From positions 248,001-312,000 of the forward strand of contig CAVZRO010000001.1 in NCBI GenBank assembly GCA_963777625.1: a stretch of DNA of 64,000 bases. The letters run 5' to 3'. The notes beneath the pieces are model-generated. The model did not search any database, was not told the DNA's origin, and saw only the letters and a program-made list of their open reading frames with translations. The stretch comes from DATDIC01 sp963777625. Its GTDB lineage: Bacteria > Pseudomonadota > Alphaproteobacteria > Acetobacterales > Acetobacteraceae. Below, piece by piece: positions 26,245-36,013 of this stretch. The stretch's first letter is position 1. The number at the start of each line of letters is the position of its first letter. Made by a program: the position numbers and the translations under genes.

Positions 26245-27459
26245 TCACTGCGTCGTCACGTTTCGGAAGCTCCGATCGTACAGCCAGACATAGGCGGCCT
26301 GAAACAGCGCCGCGGCGACGAACGGTGAGGAAAACCACCCCGCATCATAGCAAATGCCGGCCAGAACCGGCCCGATCGAGCGCGGAATTTGCAGGGCGAC
26401 ATTGGCGCTCGCCGCCGAGAACCCCCGGCGCGACGGACGGACCAGCCCGATGCTCAGCGCCGAGCGAGGACCGCTCGTGCCGCGGTTCAGCACGGTACGC
26501 CCGATATACAGCGCGCTCGCCATGGCGAAGCTCGTTGCAAACGGTAACAGCAGCAACAGCAGCAACCCTGCGCCGCGCATCGCCACGACGGCACGCACTA
26601 TGCCGATCCGGCGGGTCAGCCAACGTGCGAACAGCGACCCACCGGCGGCAAGAACAAAGCCGGCCGCGATCATCGGACCGAGGCTTCCGGGGCCGTGATG
26701 AAAGCGGAGCGCAAACCAATAGGTGAGCAACGGGCCAGACAGCCCAAGCCCGGCGCCGTTCAGCGCATTCGCCACAACCAGCCGGCGGATCAGCGCGTTT
26801 TCCTGCCGCCGCTCGGTTTTCTCTGTAGCCTCATGCGCCGCTGATCGCGGGCTGGCGGCATCGTTCGCGTCGTGACCCGCCGCCAGCAGCACAAACGCAA
26901 CCAGGGACAGCACGGCGGTCACCGCGAATAGCGGGCGATAGGCGGAAGCGGGCGGCGCCGCGCCAGCCATCCACCCCGGCAGGCCCGCCATCAGGGCCCC
27001 CGCGGCCATGCCCAGGAAACCCAGCGCCGCATTGAGGCTATAGAACGGCCCCCGCTCCGCTACCGGAACGCATTGTGCCAGCCATGCCTGCTCCACCGGC
27101 GAAAACGGACCCGCGGCGCCGTTCCCGCCCCGCCCGAACCCGCCGACGATCGCCGCTGCCGCCAGCGGGACAGGTGCGGTCGTTGCGAAGGCAACGGCGG
27201 CGGCCGCCCCCTGAAGAAGGTCGTATCCCAGCAGGAACCGCCGCCGGCCCAGCCGGTCGCTGAGCGGCCCCAGCACCATCGTCAGTGCCGCACCGGACAG
27301 CAGAGCCGCCGCGAGAACCCAGCTTATCTGCACGCCTGACCAGCCGAGCGCCCGCAGATAAAGCGCAAAGTCCACGACCAGCGCCCCCTGCCAGACGCTG
27401 CGCACGAAGCGTGCCGATATCAGCAGCCACGCTGTGGGCGCGATCCTATCCGGTCTCAC
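26245..27459 (-). CDS. MFS transporter coupled to the TRAP importer genes
   Basis: The 404-residue carrier starts at GTG 27459, which overlaps the TRAP large-permease stop as GTGA. Residues VRPDRIAPTAWLLISARFVR lead into TM1. Loop 2-3 is GPLSDRLGRRRFLLGYDLLQ, the central cytosolic linker is HDANDAASPRSAAHEATEKT, and the second half has six more TM segments. An unrelated open frame continues upstream through the TRAP gene only because that gene carries a frameshift. The coupling to a TRAP operon suggests that it moves the same or a related metabolite, perhaps as an exporter; that is inference. Confidence 0.85.
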   Translation of the reverse strand: MRPDRIAPTAWLLISARFVRSVWQGALVVDFALYLRALGWSGVQISWVLAAALLSGAALTMVLGPLSDRLGRRRFLLGYDLLQGAAAAVAFATTAPVPLAAAAIVGGFGRGGNGAAGPFSPVEQAWLAQCVPVAERGPFYSLNAALGFLGMAAGALMAGLPGWMAGAAPPASAYRPLFAVTAVLSLVAFVLLAAGHDANDAASPRSAAHEATEKTERRQENALIRRLVVANALNGAGLGLSGPLLTYWFALRFHHGPGSLGPMIAAGFVLAAGGSLFARWLTRRIGIVRAVVAMRGAGLLLLLLLPFATSFAMASALYIGRTVLNRGTSGPRSALSIGLVRPSRRGFSAASANVALQIPRSIGPVLAGICYDAGWFSSPFVAAALFQAAYVWLYDRSFRNVTTQ

Positions 27460-28737
27460 GAACCGTACACGACCGACGGCAGCCACATCGTCACGACTGG
27501 CACATACGTGATGATCCCCAGCACGATCAGCAGCAGGATCAGAAACGGGAAGATGCCGCGGATCACCTCGCCCACCGGCGCGGTGGAGATGGTGGACAGC
27601 ACGAACAGGTTCAGCCCCACGGGCGGATGAACCAGCCCAATTTCCATGTTGTGCGTGAAGATGATCGAGAAATGCACTGGATCGACGCCCAGCGGCTGAA
27701 GCGCCGGAGCCAAAATCGGCAGCACCAGCAGCAAGGTCGCGGTCACCTCCAGAAAGCAACCCAGGATCAGCAGCAGGACGTTGATCGCCAGCAGGAACTC
27801 CCAGGTGGCGAAATGATTGTCCAAGGTAAATTTCACCAGCCGGCCGGGAACGCCAGAACTCGGTCATCCAGTGGCCCAACGCCAGCGCGGTGGCGACGAT
27901 CAGCATGATCGTGCCGGCGCTCTTCAGCGCATCCGCGATCACGGTCAGCGTGCGCGTCCAGTGAAAGCCGCGATAAAATATCAGGCTGACCAGCAGCGCG
28001 ACGAACGCGGCTACGGCGGCGGCTTCGGTCACCGTGGTCAGGCCGCCATAGATCCCCACCAGCACCACCGCGGGCACGCTCAGCGCCGGGATCGCCCGGG
28101 CGGTCACGAGCAGCCGTTCGGGCAGCGGTTGCCAGTCCTCTTTCGGCAGACGATAGTGATGGCCGTACCACCACACCCAAATGAAGAATACGGTCGCTTG
28201 CAACAATCCGGGCAGGATGCCGGCCAGAAACAAACGCGGCACCGACTGCTCGGCGACGATGCCGTACAGGATCAACGCCAGGCTGGGCGGCACCACGATG
28301 CCGATGGTTCCTGACGCGCCGATCACCCCCAGCGCGAAGGAACGCGGATAGCCCTTCTCGATCATCTCCGGCAGCAGGATGGTGCCCATCGCCAGTGCCG
28401 TCGCCACCGAAGACCCGCAGATGGCGGCGAACAGCGTGCACGCCACCACCGTGACCAGGCCCAGCGACCCCCGAATCCCGCCCAGCCAGGCGCTGGCGAC
28501 ATTGACCAGCGCGCGCGCCACGCCGCCCTGGCGCATGAAAGCCGCCGCCATGACGAACAGCGGCAGCGCCATCAACGTAGAGGAGTTGAGCTGGTCGATG
28601 ATGACCTGCGCCACCCCGACAAGCGGCTGCCCGGAGACATAGAACAGGATCGCCGCGCAGGTGCCGAGCACCAGGAAGATCGGCATGCCCGACGAGAGCA
28701 GGCCGAAGAAGATGGCAAAAAACCCTACGGCCGGCAT
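27456..28737 (-). pseudogene. TRAP transporter large permease (DctM), frameshifted
   Basis: The frame from ATG 28737 (MPAVGFFAIFFGLLSSGMPI) runs through typical DctM segments (AICGSSVATALAMGTILLPE; GASGTIGIVVPPSLALILYG) to GHWMTEF near 27860. The sequence then resumes one frame over as GVPGRLVKFTLDNHF and continues through LLILGCFLEVTATLLLVLPI and EIGLVHPPVGLNLFVLS to the stop at 27456. The length of 1282 bp is one base over a 426-residue protein, the normal DctM size. DctM is the membrane domain that moves an organic acid with Na+, using the small permease and the binding protein. One extra base near 27858 is the only defect. Confidence 0.88.
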
Positions 28738-28765
28738 GCAGCCCCAGCAGCTTCTCGCCCGTGCA

Positions 28766-29314
28766 TCAACGCTGCGGCAGGCTCGCCATGTCGAGCGGCA
28801 CTTCGTGCGCGATCGAATGCCCGACCGTCATGGTCGCCGGATCAAAGAAGAACACGTAGCGGATCAGCCGCATCACGTAGCGGATCAGCATCAGCCCGGC
28901 ACCGACCGGCAGCGACGCGTAGTAGATCCACATCGGGAACTCGAGCGCGGTGGAACTGGTCTCGTCCAGCAGCAGCGCGGTGTTCACGATCTGCCAGCCG
29001 AACCACACCAGCCCGGCGCAGAACGCCAGCGCGACCAGGCAGTTGAACACCTCCATGATGCGCTGCACACCGGGCGGCAGCAGACGCAGCACCACATCGG
29101 GCCGCACATGGCCGTCGGTGCGCACCAACTGGCTGGACACGATCATGATGCCCCAGATCGCCAGATAGACAATGACCTCCTCGGCCCAGGTGATCGCGTG
29201 CTCGGGGATCAGGTAGCGGCCGACCACCTGCACCACGCCGACCAGCAGGGCGCCGGCGCCGAGCAGACCCACCAGGGTCTGCTCGACATGGTCCCACAGG
29301 CGCATGAACCACAT
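28766..29314 (-). CDS. TRAP transporter small permease (DctQ)
   Basis: The 182-residue membrane protein has four predicted TM helices. It shows the DctQ pattern: a first helix LVGLLGAGALLVGVVQVVGR, then RYLIPEHAITWAEEVIVYLA (the WAEE segment typical of the family) and LVRTDGHVRPDVVLRLLP. It lies between the binding protein (gap of 9 bp) and the large permease (28 bp). Together they form a tripartite ATP-independent periplasmic importer. The C-terminus is longer than in small DctQ proteins and is likely cytosolic. Confidence 0.9.
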   Translation of the reverse strand: MWFMRLWDHVEQTLVGLLGAGALLVGVVQVVGRYLIPEHAITWAEEVIVYLAIWGIMIVSSQLVRTDGHVRPDVVLRLLPPGVQRIMEVFNCLVALAFCAGLVWFGWQIVNTALLLDETSSTALEFPMWIYYASLPVGAGLMLIRYVMRLIRYVFFFDPATMTVGHSIAHEVPLDMASLPQR

Positions 29315-29323
29315 AAGCGGCAG

Positions 29324-30358
29324 TCAGGCGGCCGAGCCGATATCCGCCGTCGCCAGCTTGACGATTTCCGGTGACAGCTTGGAATCCTTGATCAGCGCTG
29401 CCTGCGCCGCGATCATCTTGTTACGCGCATCAGCGGTCTCGTCCTTCGACGGATCAACCACGGAGATACCCTTGCTCTGCATGGTCTTGCGTGCATCGAT
29501 CTGGCGCTGGAACATGCTGGCGCGATAGGCGTCGATGTTCTGTTCCCACAGGCTGACCATGAGCGTTTGCAGGTCGGGGGACAGTTTCTGCCAGAAGGTC
29601 TCGCTGACCATCGGGATATATTCGCCGACGAACTGATGGTCCGCGAAGGAGTGCTTCACCCCTGCTTCCCACAGCTTGGCCGAGGCGACGCTTTCGTCCG
29701 TGCTGACGAATCCGTCGAACGTGCCCTGCGACAGCGCCAGCGGCACGTTGGGCCATGCGGTGGTATTCGGAATGGCGCCCCAGAACTGGATGCGCCAGGA
29801 AATGCCGGCACCCCCAGGGCTGCGCATCTTCATGCCGCGCACGTCAGCCAGCGAGTTGATCGGCTTCGACGTGCTGTACCAGTTCTGGTACCCGAGATCG
29901 AGCCATTTGCCGAGCACATGGGTACGCAGCTTGGTGTGGATCTCATCGGCGATGTGGGCGCCCGCCTTGCCGTCGGTGGCGCGGTGCGTCACAGAAATGT
30001 CCTGCCCGTAGAACACCGGCAACTGGAACATGTCGCAATCGGGAACGACGCCGGTGAGCACCCAGTGGCCCGGGCAGGCCATCTCCACCTGACCTTCGAT
30101 CAGCGCCTTTGACACGTTCAGGTCCGCGAACAACTGGCCGGAGCCGAACAGCTTGGTCTGGATCGCGCCGTTGGAGCCTTTTTCAAGCTTCTGCAAGTAG
30201 TCTGCAATTGCAACATTGCGGCCGTGGGAGGGGGCGGTGTCGAGCGAGCAGCGCAGCAGCAGCGGTTCGGCGGCGCGGGCCAAGCGAAGGTTGGCTGGGG
30301 CGGCCAGGAGTACCGTTGCGCCGGCGGCGAAAGCTCGCCGCGTGAGGCCGTGGGTCAT
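29324..30358 (-). CDS. TRAP transporter substrate-binding protein (DctP family)
   Basis: The 344-residue protein starts behind a GAGGA site. The signal TRRAFAAGATVLLAAPANL looks like a twin-arginine type. The mature protein follows the DctP fold: GSGQLFADLNVSKALIEGQV, and LADVRGMKMRSPGG with the Arg that usually salt-bridges the ligand carboxylate. ALSQGTFDGFVSTDESV follows. It is first in the operon before the small and large permeases and the coupled MFS gene. The ligand is most likely a carboxylate; it is not determined. Confidence 0.9.
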   Translation of the reverse strand: MTHGLTRRAFAAGATVLLAAPANLRLARAAEPLLLRCSLDTAPSHGRNVAIADYLQKLEKGSNGAIQTKLFGSGQLFADLNVSKALIEGQVEMACPGHWVLTGVVPDCDMFQLPVFYGQDISVTHRATDGKAGAHIADEIHTKLRTHVLGKWLDLGYQNWYSTSKPINSLADVRGMKMRSPGGAGISWRIQFWGAIPNTTAWPNVPLALSQGTFDGFVSTDESVASAKLWEAGVKHSFADHQFVGEYIPMVSETFWQKLSPDLQTLMVSLWEQNIDAYRASMFQRQIDARKTMQSKGISVVDPSKDETADARNKMIAAQAALIKDSKLSPEIVKLATADIGSAA

Positions 30359-30459
30359 GGATGTTTCCTCAATCTAGATAACGAGCACGATCGCCGTGTG
30401 ATGGCTGCCGCCTGTGGCGGCGTCAAGTATTGGTGCTTGCGTCGCATTTGGGGCCGCCG

Positions 30460-31992
30460 TTACTCGGTGCGCCGCAACACGCCCATGCCCGCATCGTTCA
30501 GCGTGTCGATCGTTACCTGACTCGCTTTGCCGCTTCCATCGATCTCGAACGTGACCGGAGTCGGATAGTCAGGCATTTCCGGTGACGCAGTAACGGTGAA
30601 CACGTCGCGGTTGAAATGGCGTAGCGGCAACGTGATACCGAGATCAGGCCCCAGCCGCATCTGCAGCGCCCCGTCTCGCTCCTCCACCGCGACGGTGCCG
30701 ATATAGGGATTTGCGTAGCGGCCGACATAAGCACTGGCCGCCACCGCCGGCGCCGCATCGGCCGGCGGTGCACCATATGCCGCCTTCGCCTTCGTGATCA
30801 CCGGCCCGAACAATGAGTCGTATACCTTGTCCCACGCGGCAATCGCATCGATCGAGCTATGGCCGGTGAACACCTGATCGAAGAAGACCTGCGCAACCCC
30901 CTCCGGCGCACCGGTCGGAAACCCGTTGGAAAGCACGACAATACCGAGTTGCGCGCCGGGCACCAGCGTCACCAACGACCGCACTCCATCACTGAACGCC
31001 CCTGCATGCGTCCATACCTCGCCATAGCTGCGATACCCAATGCCCCAGCCCAATGCGTAGAAATCCGGCGTCTTAAGGACCGGATCCGGCCCGCGCGCCG
31101 TCACCGGCTGGTGGCTCCGCGCCAGCGCCTCCGCGGCAACCAGCGGCTTACCGTCGAACGTGCCGTTCGCCAGCACCAGCCGCACCCATTGCGCGAGATC
31201 TCGCGCGCTAGAGCTGATTCCGCCTGCCGGCGATTGCGCATCCGGATCGCGTTTGACAAGGGCCGTCCAGACGCCCCCGACCCGCACATGGTCTTCCGCC
31301 CGGTTCGTGCGGGCGAGGAAGTCGCGATATCGCCCGCTGGTCGAAACCATGCCGAGCGGCTTGAATAGCCGTTCCTCCTCCACCTCCTCCCACGGCTTGC
31401 CGACCGCGCGCGCCGCCGCCACCGCACCCTCGGTCAAGCCGAAATTGCTATACGCGTAGCCGGCGCGGAAACTGCTTGCCGGCTTCACCAGCCGCAACTG
31501 GTGCAGGATGTAGTTGCGTCCGTACCCCAGCGTTTCCAAGTCGTCGCCGGCGGTACCGGGCAGGCCGCTGCGGTGGGCGAACAGGTCCGCGACCGTTACC
31601 TGCTGGGTCGGATAGGCATCAGCCATTTGAAAGCCCGGATCCAGATCGGCGATGCGCGAATCCCAGCTCAGCGCCTTGTCGCCAACCAGCGCCGCCACAA
31701 CCGTCGCCGAAATCGGTTTGGAGCAGGAGGCGATCTGGAACACCGTGTCGGCATCGACCTTCTCCGGTCGGCCGGCAACCCGCACGCCGAACCCGTCCAG
31801 ATAGACGACGTGATCCTGCCAAACGACAGCGACGGACAGGCCGGGCACTTCATCCCGCTCGATCGCCGTCTGCGCCGCCTGCCGCAGCACCGCCACGCCA
31901 TCCATGACATTGTCACGGCTGATCTGATCGGCAGCCTTGACCGGCGCGACCACCCAGAGAAGGGCAGCAGCCGCAATGACCAGATGCCGCAT
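30460..31992 (-). CDS. serine hydrolase (beta-lactamase class C / esterase family)
   Basis: The start MRHLVIAAAALLWVVAPVKA (ATG 31992; 31995 is an alternative) follows AAGGGAG and gives a Sec signal cleaved near VKA/AD, so the protein is periplasmic. The active site has SxxK as S89-C-S-K92, YSN in AYSNFG and HAG in WTHAGAFSDG in place of KTG. These are shared by class C beta-lactamases, D-Ala peptidases and EstB-type esterases. A C-terminal domain of about 110 residues (AASAYVGRYANPYIG onward) is the DUF3471-type lipocalin-like extension common in the non-lactamase members. The product is 510 residues. A peptidase or esterase role is more likely than resistance. Confidence 0.87.
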   Translation of the reverse strand: MRHLVIAAAALLWVVAPVKAADQISRDNVMDGVAVLRQAAQTAIERDEVPGLSVAVVWQDHVVYLDGFGVRVAGRPEKVDADTVFQIASCSKPISATVVAALVGDKALSWDSRIADLDPGFQMADAYPTQQVTVADLFAHRSGLPGTAGDDLETLGYGRNYILHQLRLVKPASSFRAGYAYSNFGLTEGAVAAARAVGKPWEEVEEERLFKPLGMVSTSGRYRDFLARTNRAEDHVRVGGVWTALVKRDPDAQSPAGGISSSARDLAQWVRLVLANGTFDGKPLVAAEALARSHQPVTARGPDPVLKTPDFYALGWGIGYRSYGEVWTHAGAFSDGVRSLVTLVPGAQLGIVVLSNGFPTGAPEGVAQVFFDQVFTGHSSIDAIAAWDKVYDSLFGPVITKAKAAYGAPPADAAPAVAASAYVGRYANPYIGTVAVEERDGALQMRLGPDLGITLPLRHFNRDVFTVTASPEMPDYPTPVTFEIDGSGKASQVTIDTLNDAGMGVLRRTE

Positions 31993-32157
31993 CATGCGCT
32001 CCCTTATTGTTTCGCTCATGCCGAGATTATGGTGCGCGGTGGCCGACTGTCGACCAGGCGGCGGCACAACTGGGCGGGACGGCCATTCAGGTGACCGCAG
32101 CCCGGGCTTCATTGCCGGCTCGCCGCGCCGCGCTGGTCGTAGATTTCATCCACGGAG

Positions 32158-33816
32158 TTACGGCAGCGCCGGCCGCCACGCATCCGCGAAGCCGCGCACG
32201 CGAGGCAGCAGGATCATGTCCCACGGACTGGGCATCTCCCCCACCGGCACATGGATCAGCGCCGGCTGGTCACGATCGAACGCCTCTCGCAACGCACTCT
32301 CCAGCATCTCCGGCGTGGGCGCTCGCCAGGCACGCACACCGAAGCTCTCGGCGAATTTGACAAAATCCGGGTTCACCAGGTCGCAGGCGATCAGCCGGTT
32401 GCCGTACTGCATCTGCTGGATGCGGCGCACGTTCCCGAACGCGCCGTCATCGAATACAACTGCAACCACTGGCAGCTTATGCCGGACAGCGGTCGCCAGT
32501 TCCTGCGCCTGGTACATGAACCCGCCATCGCCCGCCACCGCCACCACCTTGCGCCCCGGCAAGGCGGCTTGCGCCCCCAGCGCCACGCCGTAGCTCCAGC
32601 CCAGCGTGTCCTGGTACCCCGGCGAAAGATAGGTCCGAGGATGCGTCACCGGAAAAGCGAGGCGACTGACGAATCCCACCTGCGTCACGTCCTCCACGTA
32701 GATTCCGTCGTCCGGCAGCGCGGCGCGGATGGCGCCCAGGAAACCCATCTGCGGCTCCAGACGCGACAGTTTCGTAGTGAACCAGTCCCGCGCGGACGCC
32801 AGCTCCGAGCCACGTGCCGGACGGGGGCGGTTGTGCGCCGGCAGCTCCGCCAGCAACGCGCGCAGCACGGTGGCCGCATCGCCGATCAGCGCGCAGGCGG
32901 GATGGCGAAACCGGTTGATCTCCTGCGCGTCGATATCCAGCCGCACGATCGGTAGCCTGTCGTCCACCCCCCAGTTGCTCTGTTGCCAATAAAGCCGGGT
33001 GCCGATCGCCAGCACCGCGTCGGCGTCTTTCCAGAACCGGTGCCCTTCGGTGAAGGACACGGCCAGCCGGTGCGTCGTCGGGATCACCCCGCGTCCTCGC
33101 CGGAACGATGAAACTGGCGCTTCCAGCAGTTCGGCGATCGCCTGCACCTCGGGTCCCGCGTCCAGCGCGCCCGCCCCGACCACGATCAGCGGGCGCTCCG
33201 CCTGTCCGAGCAGCCTGGCTGCGTCTGCCAACGCCTCCCTGTCCACAGGAGGCACTGCCGGCGTCCTGATCGACGGGAATTCGACCGGCCCTGCCATTCC
33301 CCACGTGTCGATCGCGCATTCGAGGGCGACCGGCTGCGGACGCCCGGACAATGCGGCACAGACCGCCTCCGCCACCAGCGCCGGCGCTTCGTGCGGGGCA
33401 GTGATACGGGCGGCCCGCTTGGTAAGGTGCCGCAACAGCCCGAGCTGGTCGGGGATTTCGTGCAGATGCCCGTGGCCCTGATCGATGGAAAACGATGCGA
33501 TCTGCCCGATCAGGCCGATCACCGGCGCATTCATGCCATACGCGGTCAGCAGCGCGGCGGATGCATTCAGCAGGCCCGGCCCCGGCACGGTGGCGAACGC
33601 CTGCGGCCGCCCGGTCACCAAAGCCGCGCCGAGCGCCATGTAGGCGGAGGTCTGCTCGTGCCGCGGGTGCAGCACGCGCAAGCGCCCCTCGGCCCGCTGC
33701 GCGGCGTCGAACAAATGATCGTTGTGCACGCCGGGCAGCGCGTACAGCGTGTCGATCCCGTGCCGGACCAGGCTCTCGACCACCGCATCCGCGGTGGTCA
33801 TGCGGTGGGTCGTCAC
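32158..33816 (-). CDS. thiamine-diphosphate-dependent acetolactate-synthase-like enzyme
   Basis: The 552-residue protein has the three-domain layout of ThDP decarboxylases. The PYR domain carries the catalytic Glu54 (LHPRHEQTSAYMALG), a central NAD/FAD-like domain includes PLIVVGAGAL, and the PP domain has GDGGFMYQAQELATAVRH with the Mg2+/ThDP ligands and FDDGAFGN. The PYR loop GQIASFSIDQGHGHLHEI departs from IlvB acetolactate synthases, and no small-subunit gene is near. It is thus a catabolic or unassigned ThDP enzyme acting on a 2-oxoacid. Its start overlaps the stop of the glycogen-debranching-like gene (ATGA), an uncommon pairing. Confidence 0.88.
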   Translation of the reverse strand: MTTHRMTTADAVVESLVRHGIDTLYALPGVHNDHLFDAAQRAEGRLRVLHPRHEQTSAYMALGAALVTGRPQAFATVPGPGLLNASAALLTAYGMNAPVIGLIGQIASFSIDQGHGHLHEIPDQLGLLRHLTKRAARITAPHEAPALVAEAVCAALSGRPQPVALECAIDTWGMAGPVEFPSIRTPAVPPVDREALADAARLLGQAERPLIVVGAGALDAGPEVQAIAELLEAPVSSFRRGRGVIPTTHRLAVSFTEGHRFWKDADAVLAIGTRLYWQQSNWGVDDRLPIVRLDIDAQEINRFRHPACALIGDAATVLRALLAELPAHNRPRPARGSELASARDWFTTKLSRLEPQMGFLGAIRAALPDDGIYVEDVTQVGFVSRLAFPVTHPRTYLSPGYQDTLGWSYGVALGAQAALPGRKVVAVAGDGGFMYQAQELATAVRHKLPVVAVVFDDGAFGNVRRIQQMQYGNRLIACDLVNPDFVKFAESFGVRAWRAPTPEMLESALREAFDRDQPALIHVPVGEMPSPWDMILLPRVRGFADAWRPALP

Positions 33817-35984
33817 GCTGTCTCGCCGTTGCGCAATTTATGCAGGAACGCCAACGAGCTGCGTGCCTCGACCGCCGACGCGTCCCCGCGCAGCACTTCC
33901 CATCGGGTGGCCTCGCCATCGCGCCAGAACCGCACGTCGAAGGTTTTCCGGCCCAGGCGCAAATCCTCCAACCTGACGTCGGGCAGCCAGTCCGGCAGCC
34001 ACGGATCGACGAACAGGCGTCCGCGCGGCGCATCCGGCTGAATACCCAGCATCGACTGCAGCAGCATGAAGGCGGAGCCGGCGGCCCAGGCCTGCGGCAC
34101 GTTGGCGCCGAGATACTGCACCGGAAACGAATCCCGCGCGCGCTGCACGCCCGAATAGAGTTCCGGTACCTGGTCCATCAGGAAAAATCCCGCCGCCAGG
34201 CTGATATCATACGCAATCTGCGCGGCTTCCCGGACAAATCCGTATCGTTTGAATCCTTCGGCGATAATGCCGTTGTCGTGCGGCCAGACCGAGCCGTTCT
34301 GATATGAATAGGGATTGAACGCCGGATGGTCCGCCGACAGGGTGCGGATGCCCCAGCCCGAGTTCATGTCGGGCGCCATCAACCGCGCGACCACACGCTC
34401 CGCCCGGTCTTCCGGGACGATCCCGGAAAACAGCAGGTGCCCCGGGTTGGACGCCACGGTCCAGACCGGGCGTTTCTCTCCGTCCAGCATGAAGGCGTAA
34501 AAGCCCGACCCCTCGTCCCAGAACGCCTCGTTGAAGCGTTCAAACAGGCTTTGCGCCTTCGCCCGCAGCTCACCCGCACGGTCGGTGTTGCCCAGTTCGT
34601 CGTAGATCTCGGCCATGCGCAGCCAGGCGTCGTACACGTAGCCCTGCAGCTCGCACAGCGCCTTGGGTCCTTTTACCGGCGTTCCGTCCGGATAGGTCAT
34701 GGAATCGCCCGCATCTTTCCACGCCATGTTCTCATAGCCGGCTGGCGAGCGTGTCTGGTACTCCTGGAAACCATCCCCGTCGCGGTCGCCCCAGTTGTCG
34801 ATCCAGGATAGCGCCGCTTCCGCGTTCGGCAAATATCGTTTGAGAAGAGAATCATCCCCGGTGGCACGCCACGCGGCATGCAGCACGATCAGATAGAGCG
34901 GGGTCGCGTCGGCAGTGCCGTAATAAGGCGTGTGCGGGATCAGCTTGAAATGCGCCAGCTCGCCGTAGCGCAGCTCGTGCAGGATCTTGCCCGGTTCCGC
35001 GTCGCGGTAGTCGTCCCGCACGGTGGCTTGCAGCCGGCCCAGCACGTCGATGGCGCCGCGTGCGAACTCCGGATAGACCAGCATGTTCTGCAGCGACACG
35101 ATCAGGCTGTCGCGCCCGAACAGCGCCACGAACCAGGGCAGCCCGGCAGCGGGAACGAACACCATGTGGTCGGTGCCCTCCGCCGGCAGCCGCAGCGCGG
35201 CCATGTCCTCGATCGCCTGATGATAGAAATGGTAGAAATCCTCGTTGGACGTGTGCAGTTTCAGTACCCGCTGCCGCCATTCCTCGATACCGCGCGCGTG
35301 GTGCGATTCGTGCGCGTGGTGGCTGCATTCGCGCGGTGCCAGATAATGCTTCTCGCCGTCGGCAAGGTCGTACAGCAGACAGGCGTGCCAGCTTTCGCCG
35401 GGCCCGAGCCGAACCTCGAAAGTTAGTCGTCCGTTGGCATAGACCGGGGCGGGCGCACAGCGCGTCGTCACCGTGACGGCACGCATGAATTCCTGATTGT
35501 GGTACACTGTCCGCAGCCGCTGCTGGGCTTCGGACCAATGCGTCTCAATGCGGCCGCGGCGAACGATCTTGCCGGACTTCACCTCGAAAATGTCGGCAAA
35601 ATCGGATCGGATGACGATTTCCAGATTGAAACGAACCGGCTTGCGCCCGTAATTCGATATATCCAGGTCTTCATGCAGACCGCCGCCGATCGCCCGGCTG
35701 AGCGCGAACCCCAATGAGTGCGCCGGTATCGGGCCATCCTCGGTCAGGAAGCTGCGGTTGGTCAGGAACACGCGTGCGCTGTCATACGTCACAGCGCCCC
35801 CATTCAGCAGGTCCCAGGGCTCGCCGTTCGCGTATACAGCCCAGGCGCTGATCAGCCGTGTATCGAAGAAATATAGTCCGCGATCGGACGGCCAGTTTAT
35901 CTGGCCGTCAGGCTCCGACACCAGCACGCTGTGCCCCTGGTGGATGGAGATCTGCGGCGGACCGACCTGCACTTTAAACGACAT
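33813..35984 (-). CDS. glycogen-debranching-type protein (GDE N-terminal plus alpha-glucosidase-like domain)
   Basis: The 723-residue protein has a beta-rich N-terminal domain (about 1-230) typical of bacterial 'glycogen debranching N-terminal' proteins, with PDGQINWPSDRGLYFFDTRL. An (alpha/alpha)6 barrel follows with WFVALFGRDSLIVSLQNMLV, LHELRYGELAHFKLIPHTPY, SWIDNWGDRDGDGFQEYQTR and SGWGIRTLSADHPAFNPYSY. The acidic residues in these loops are the likely catalytic pair for a glycoside hydrolase or amylo-alpha-1,6-glucosidase. No signal peptide is seen, so it is cytosolic. It overlaps the ThDP enzyme by 4 bp. The substrate could be an alpha-glucan or a smaller glucoside. Confidence 0.85.
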   Translation of the reverse strand: MSFKVQVGPPQISIHQGHSVLVSEPDGQINWPSDRGLYFFDTRLISAWAVYANGEPWDLLNGGAVTYDSARVFLTNRSFLTEDGPIPAHSLGFALSRAIGGGLHEDLDISNYGRKPVRFNLEIVIRSDFADIFEVKSGKIVRRGRIETHWSEAQQRLRTVYHNQEFMRAVTVTTRCAPAPVYANGRLTFEVRLGPGESWHACLLYDLADGEKHYLAPRECSHHAHESHHARGIEEWRQRVLKLHTSNEDFYHFYHQAIEDMAALRLPAEGTDHMVFVPAAGLPWFVALFGRDSLIVSLQNMLVYPEFARGAIDVLGRLQATVRDDYRDAEPGKILHELRYGELAHFKLIPHTPYYGTADATPLYLIVLHAAWRATGDDSLLKRYLPNAEAALSWIDNWGDRDGDGFQEYQTRSPAGYENMAWKDAGDSMTYPDGTPVKGPKALCELQGYVYDAWLRMAEIYDELGNTDRAGELRAKAQSLFERFNEAFWDEGSGFYAFMLDGEKRPVWTVASNPGHLLFSGIVPEDRAERVVARLMAPDMNSGWGIRTLSADHPAFNPYSYQNGSVWPHDNGIIAEGFKRYGFVREAAQIAYDISLAAGFFLMDQVPELYSGVQRARDSFPVQYLGANVPQAWAAGSAFMLLQSMLGIQPDAPRGRLFVDPWLPDWLPDVRLEDLRLGRKTFDVRFWRDGEATRWEVLRGDASAVEARSSLAFLHKLRNGETA

Positions 35985-36013
35985 GCGACTCTCCGGCGAT
36001 TTGCGTCAGGTTA

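Noticed and set aside
26245..28737. 830-residue TRAP-MFS fusion protein
   Set aside because: The middle segment is out-of-frame translation (Arg/Gly/Asp-rich); the true DctM C-terminus is in the neighbouring frame and the MFS gene has its own GTG.
30460..31992. class C beta-lactamase (antibiotic resistance)
   Set aside because: The KTG motif is HAG and a DUF3471-like C-terminal domain is present, both typical of peptidase/esterase members.
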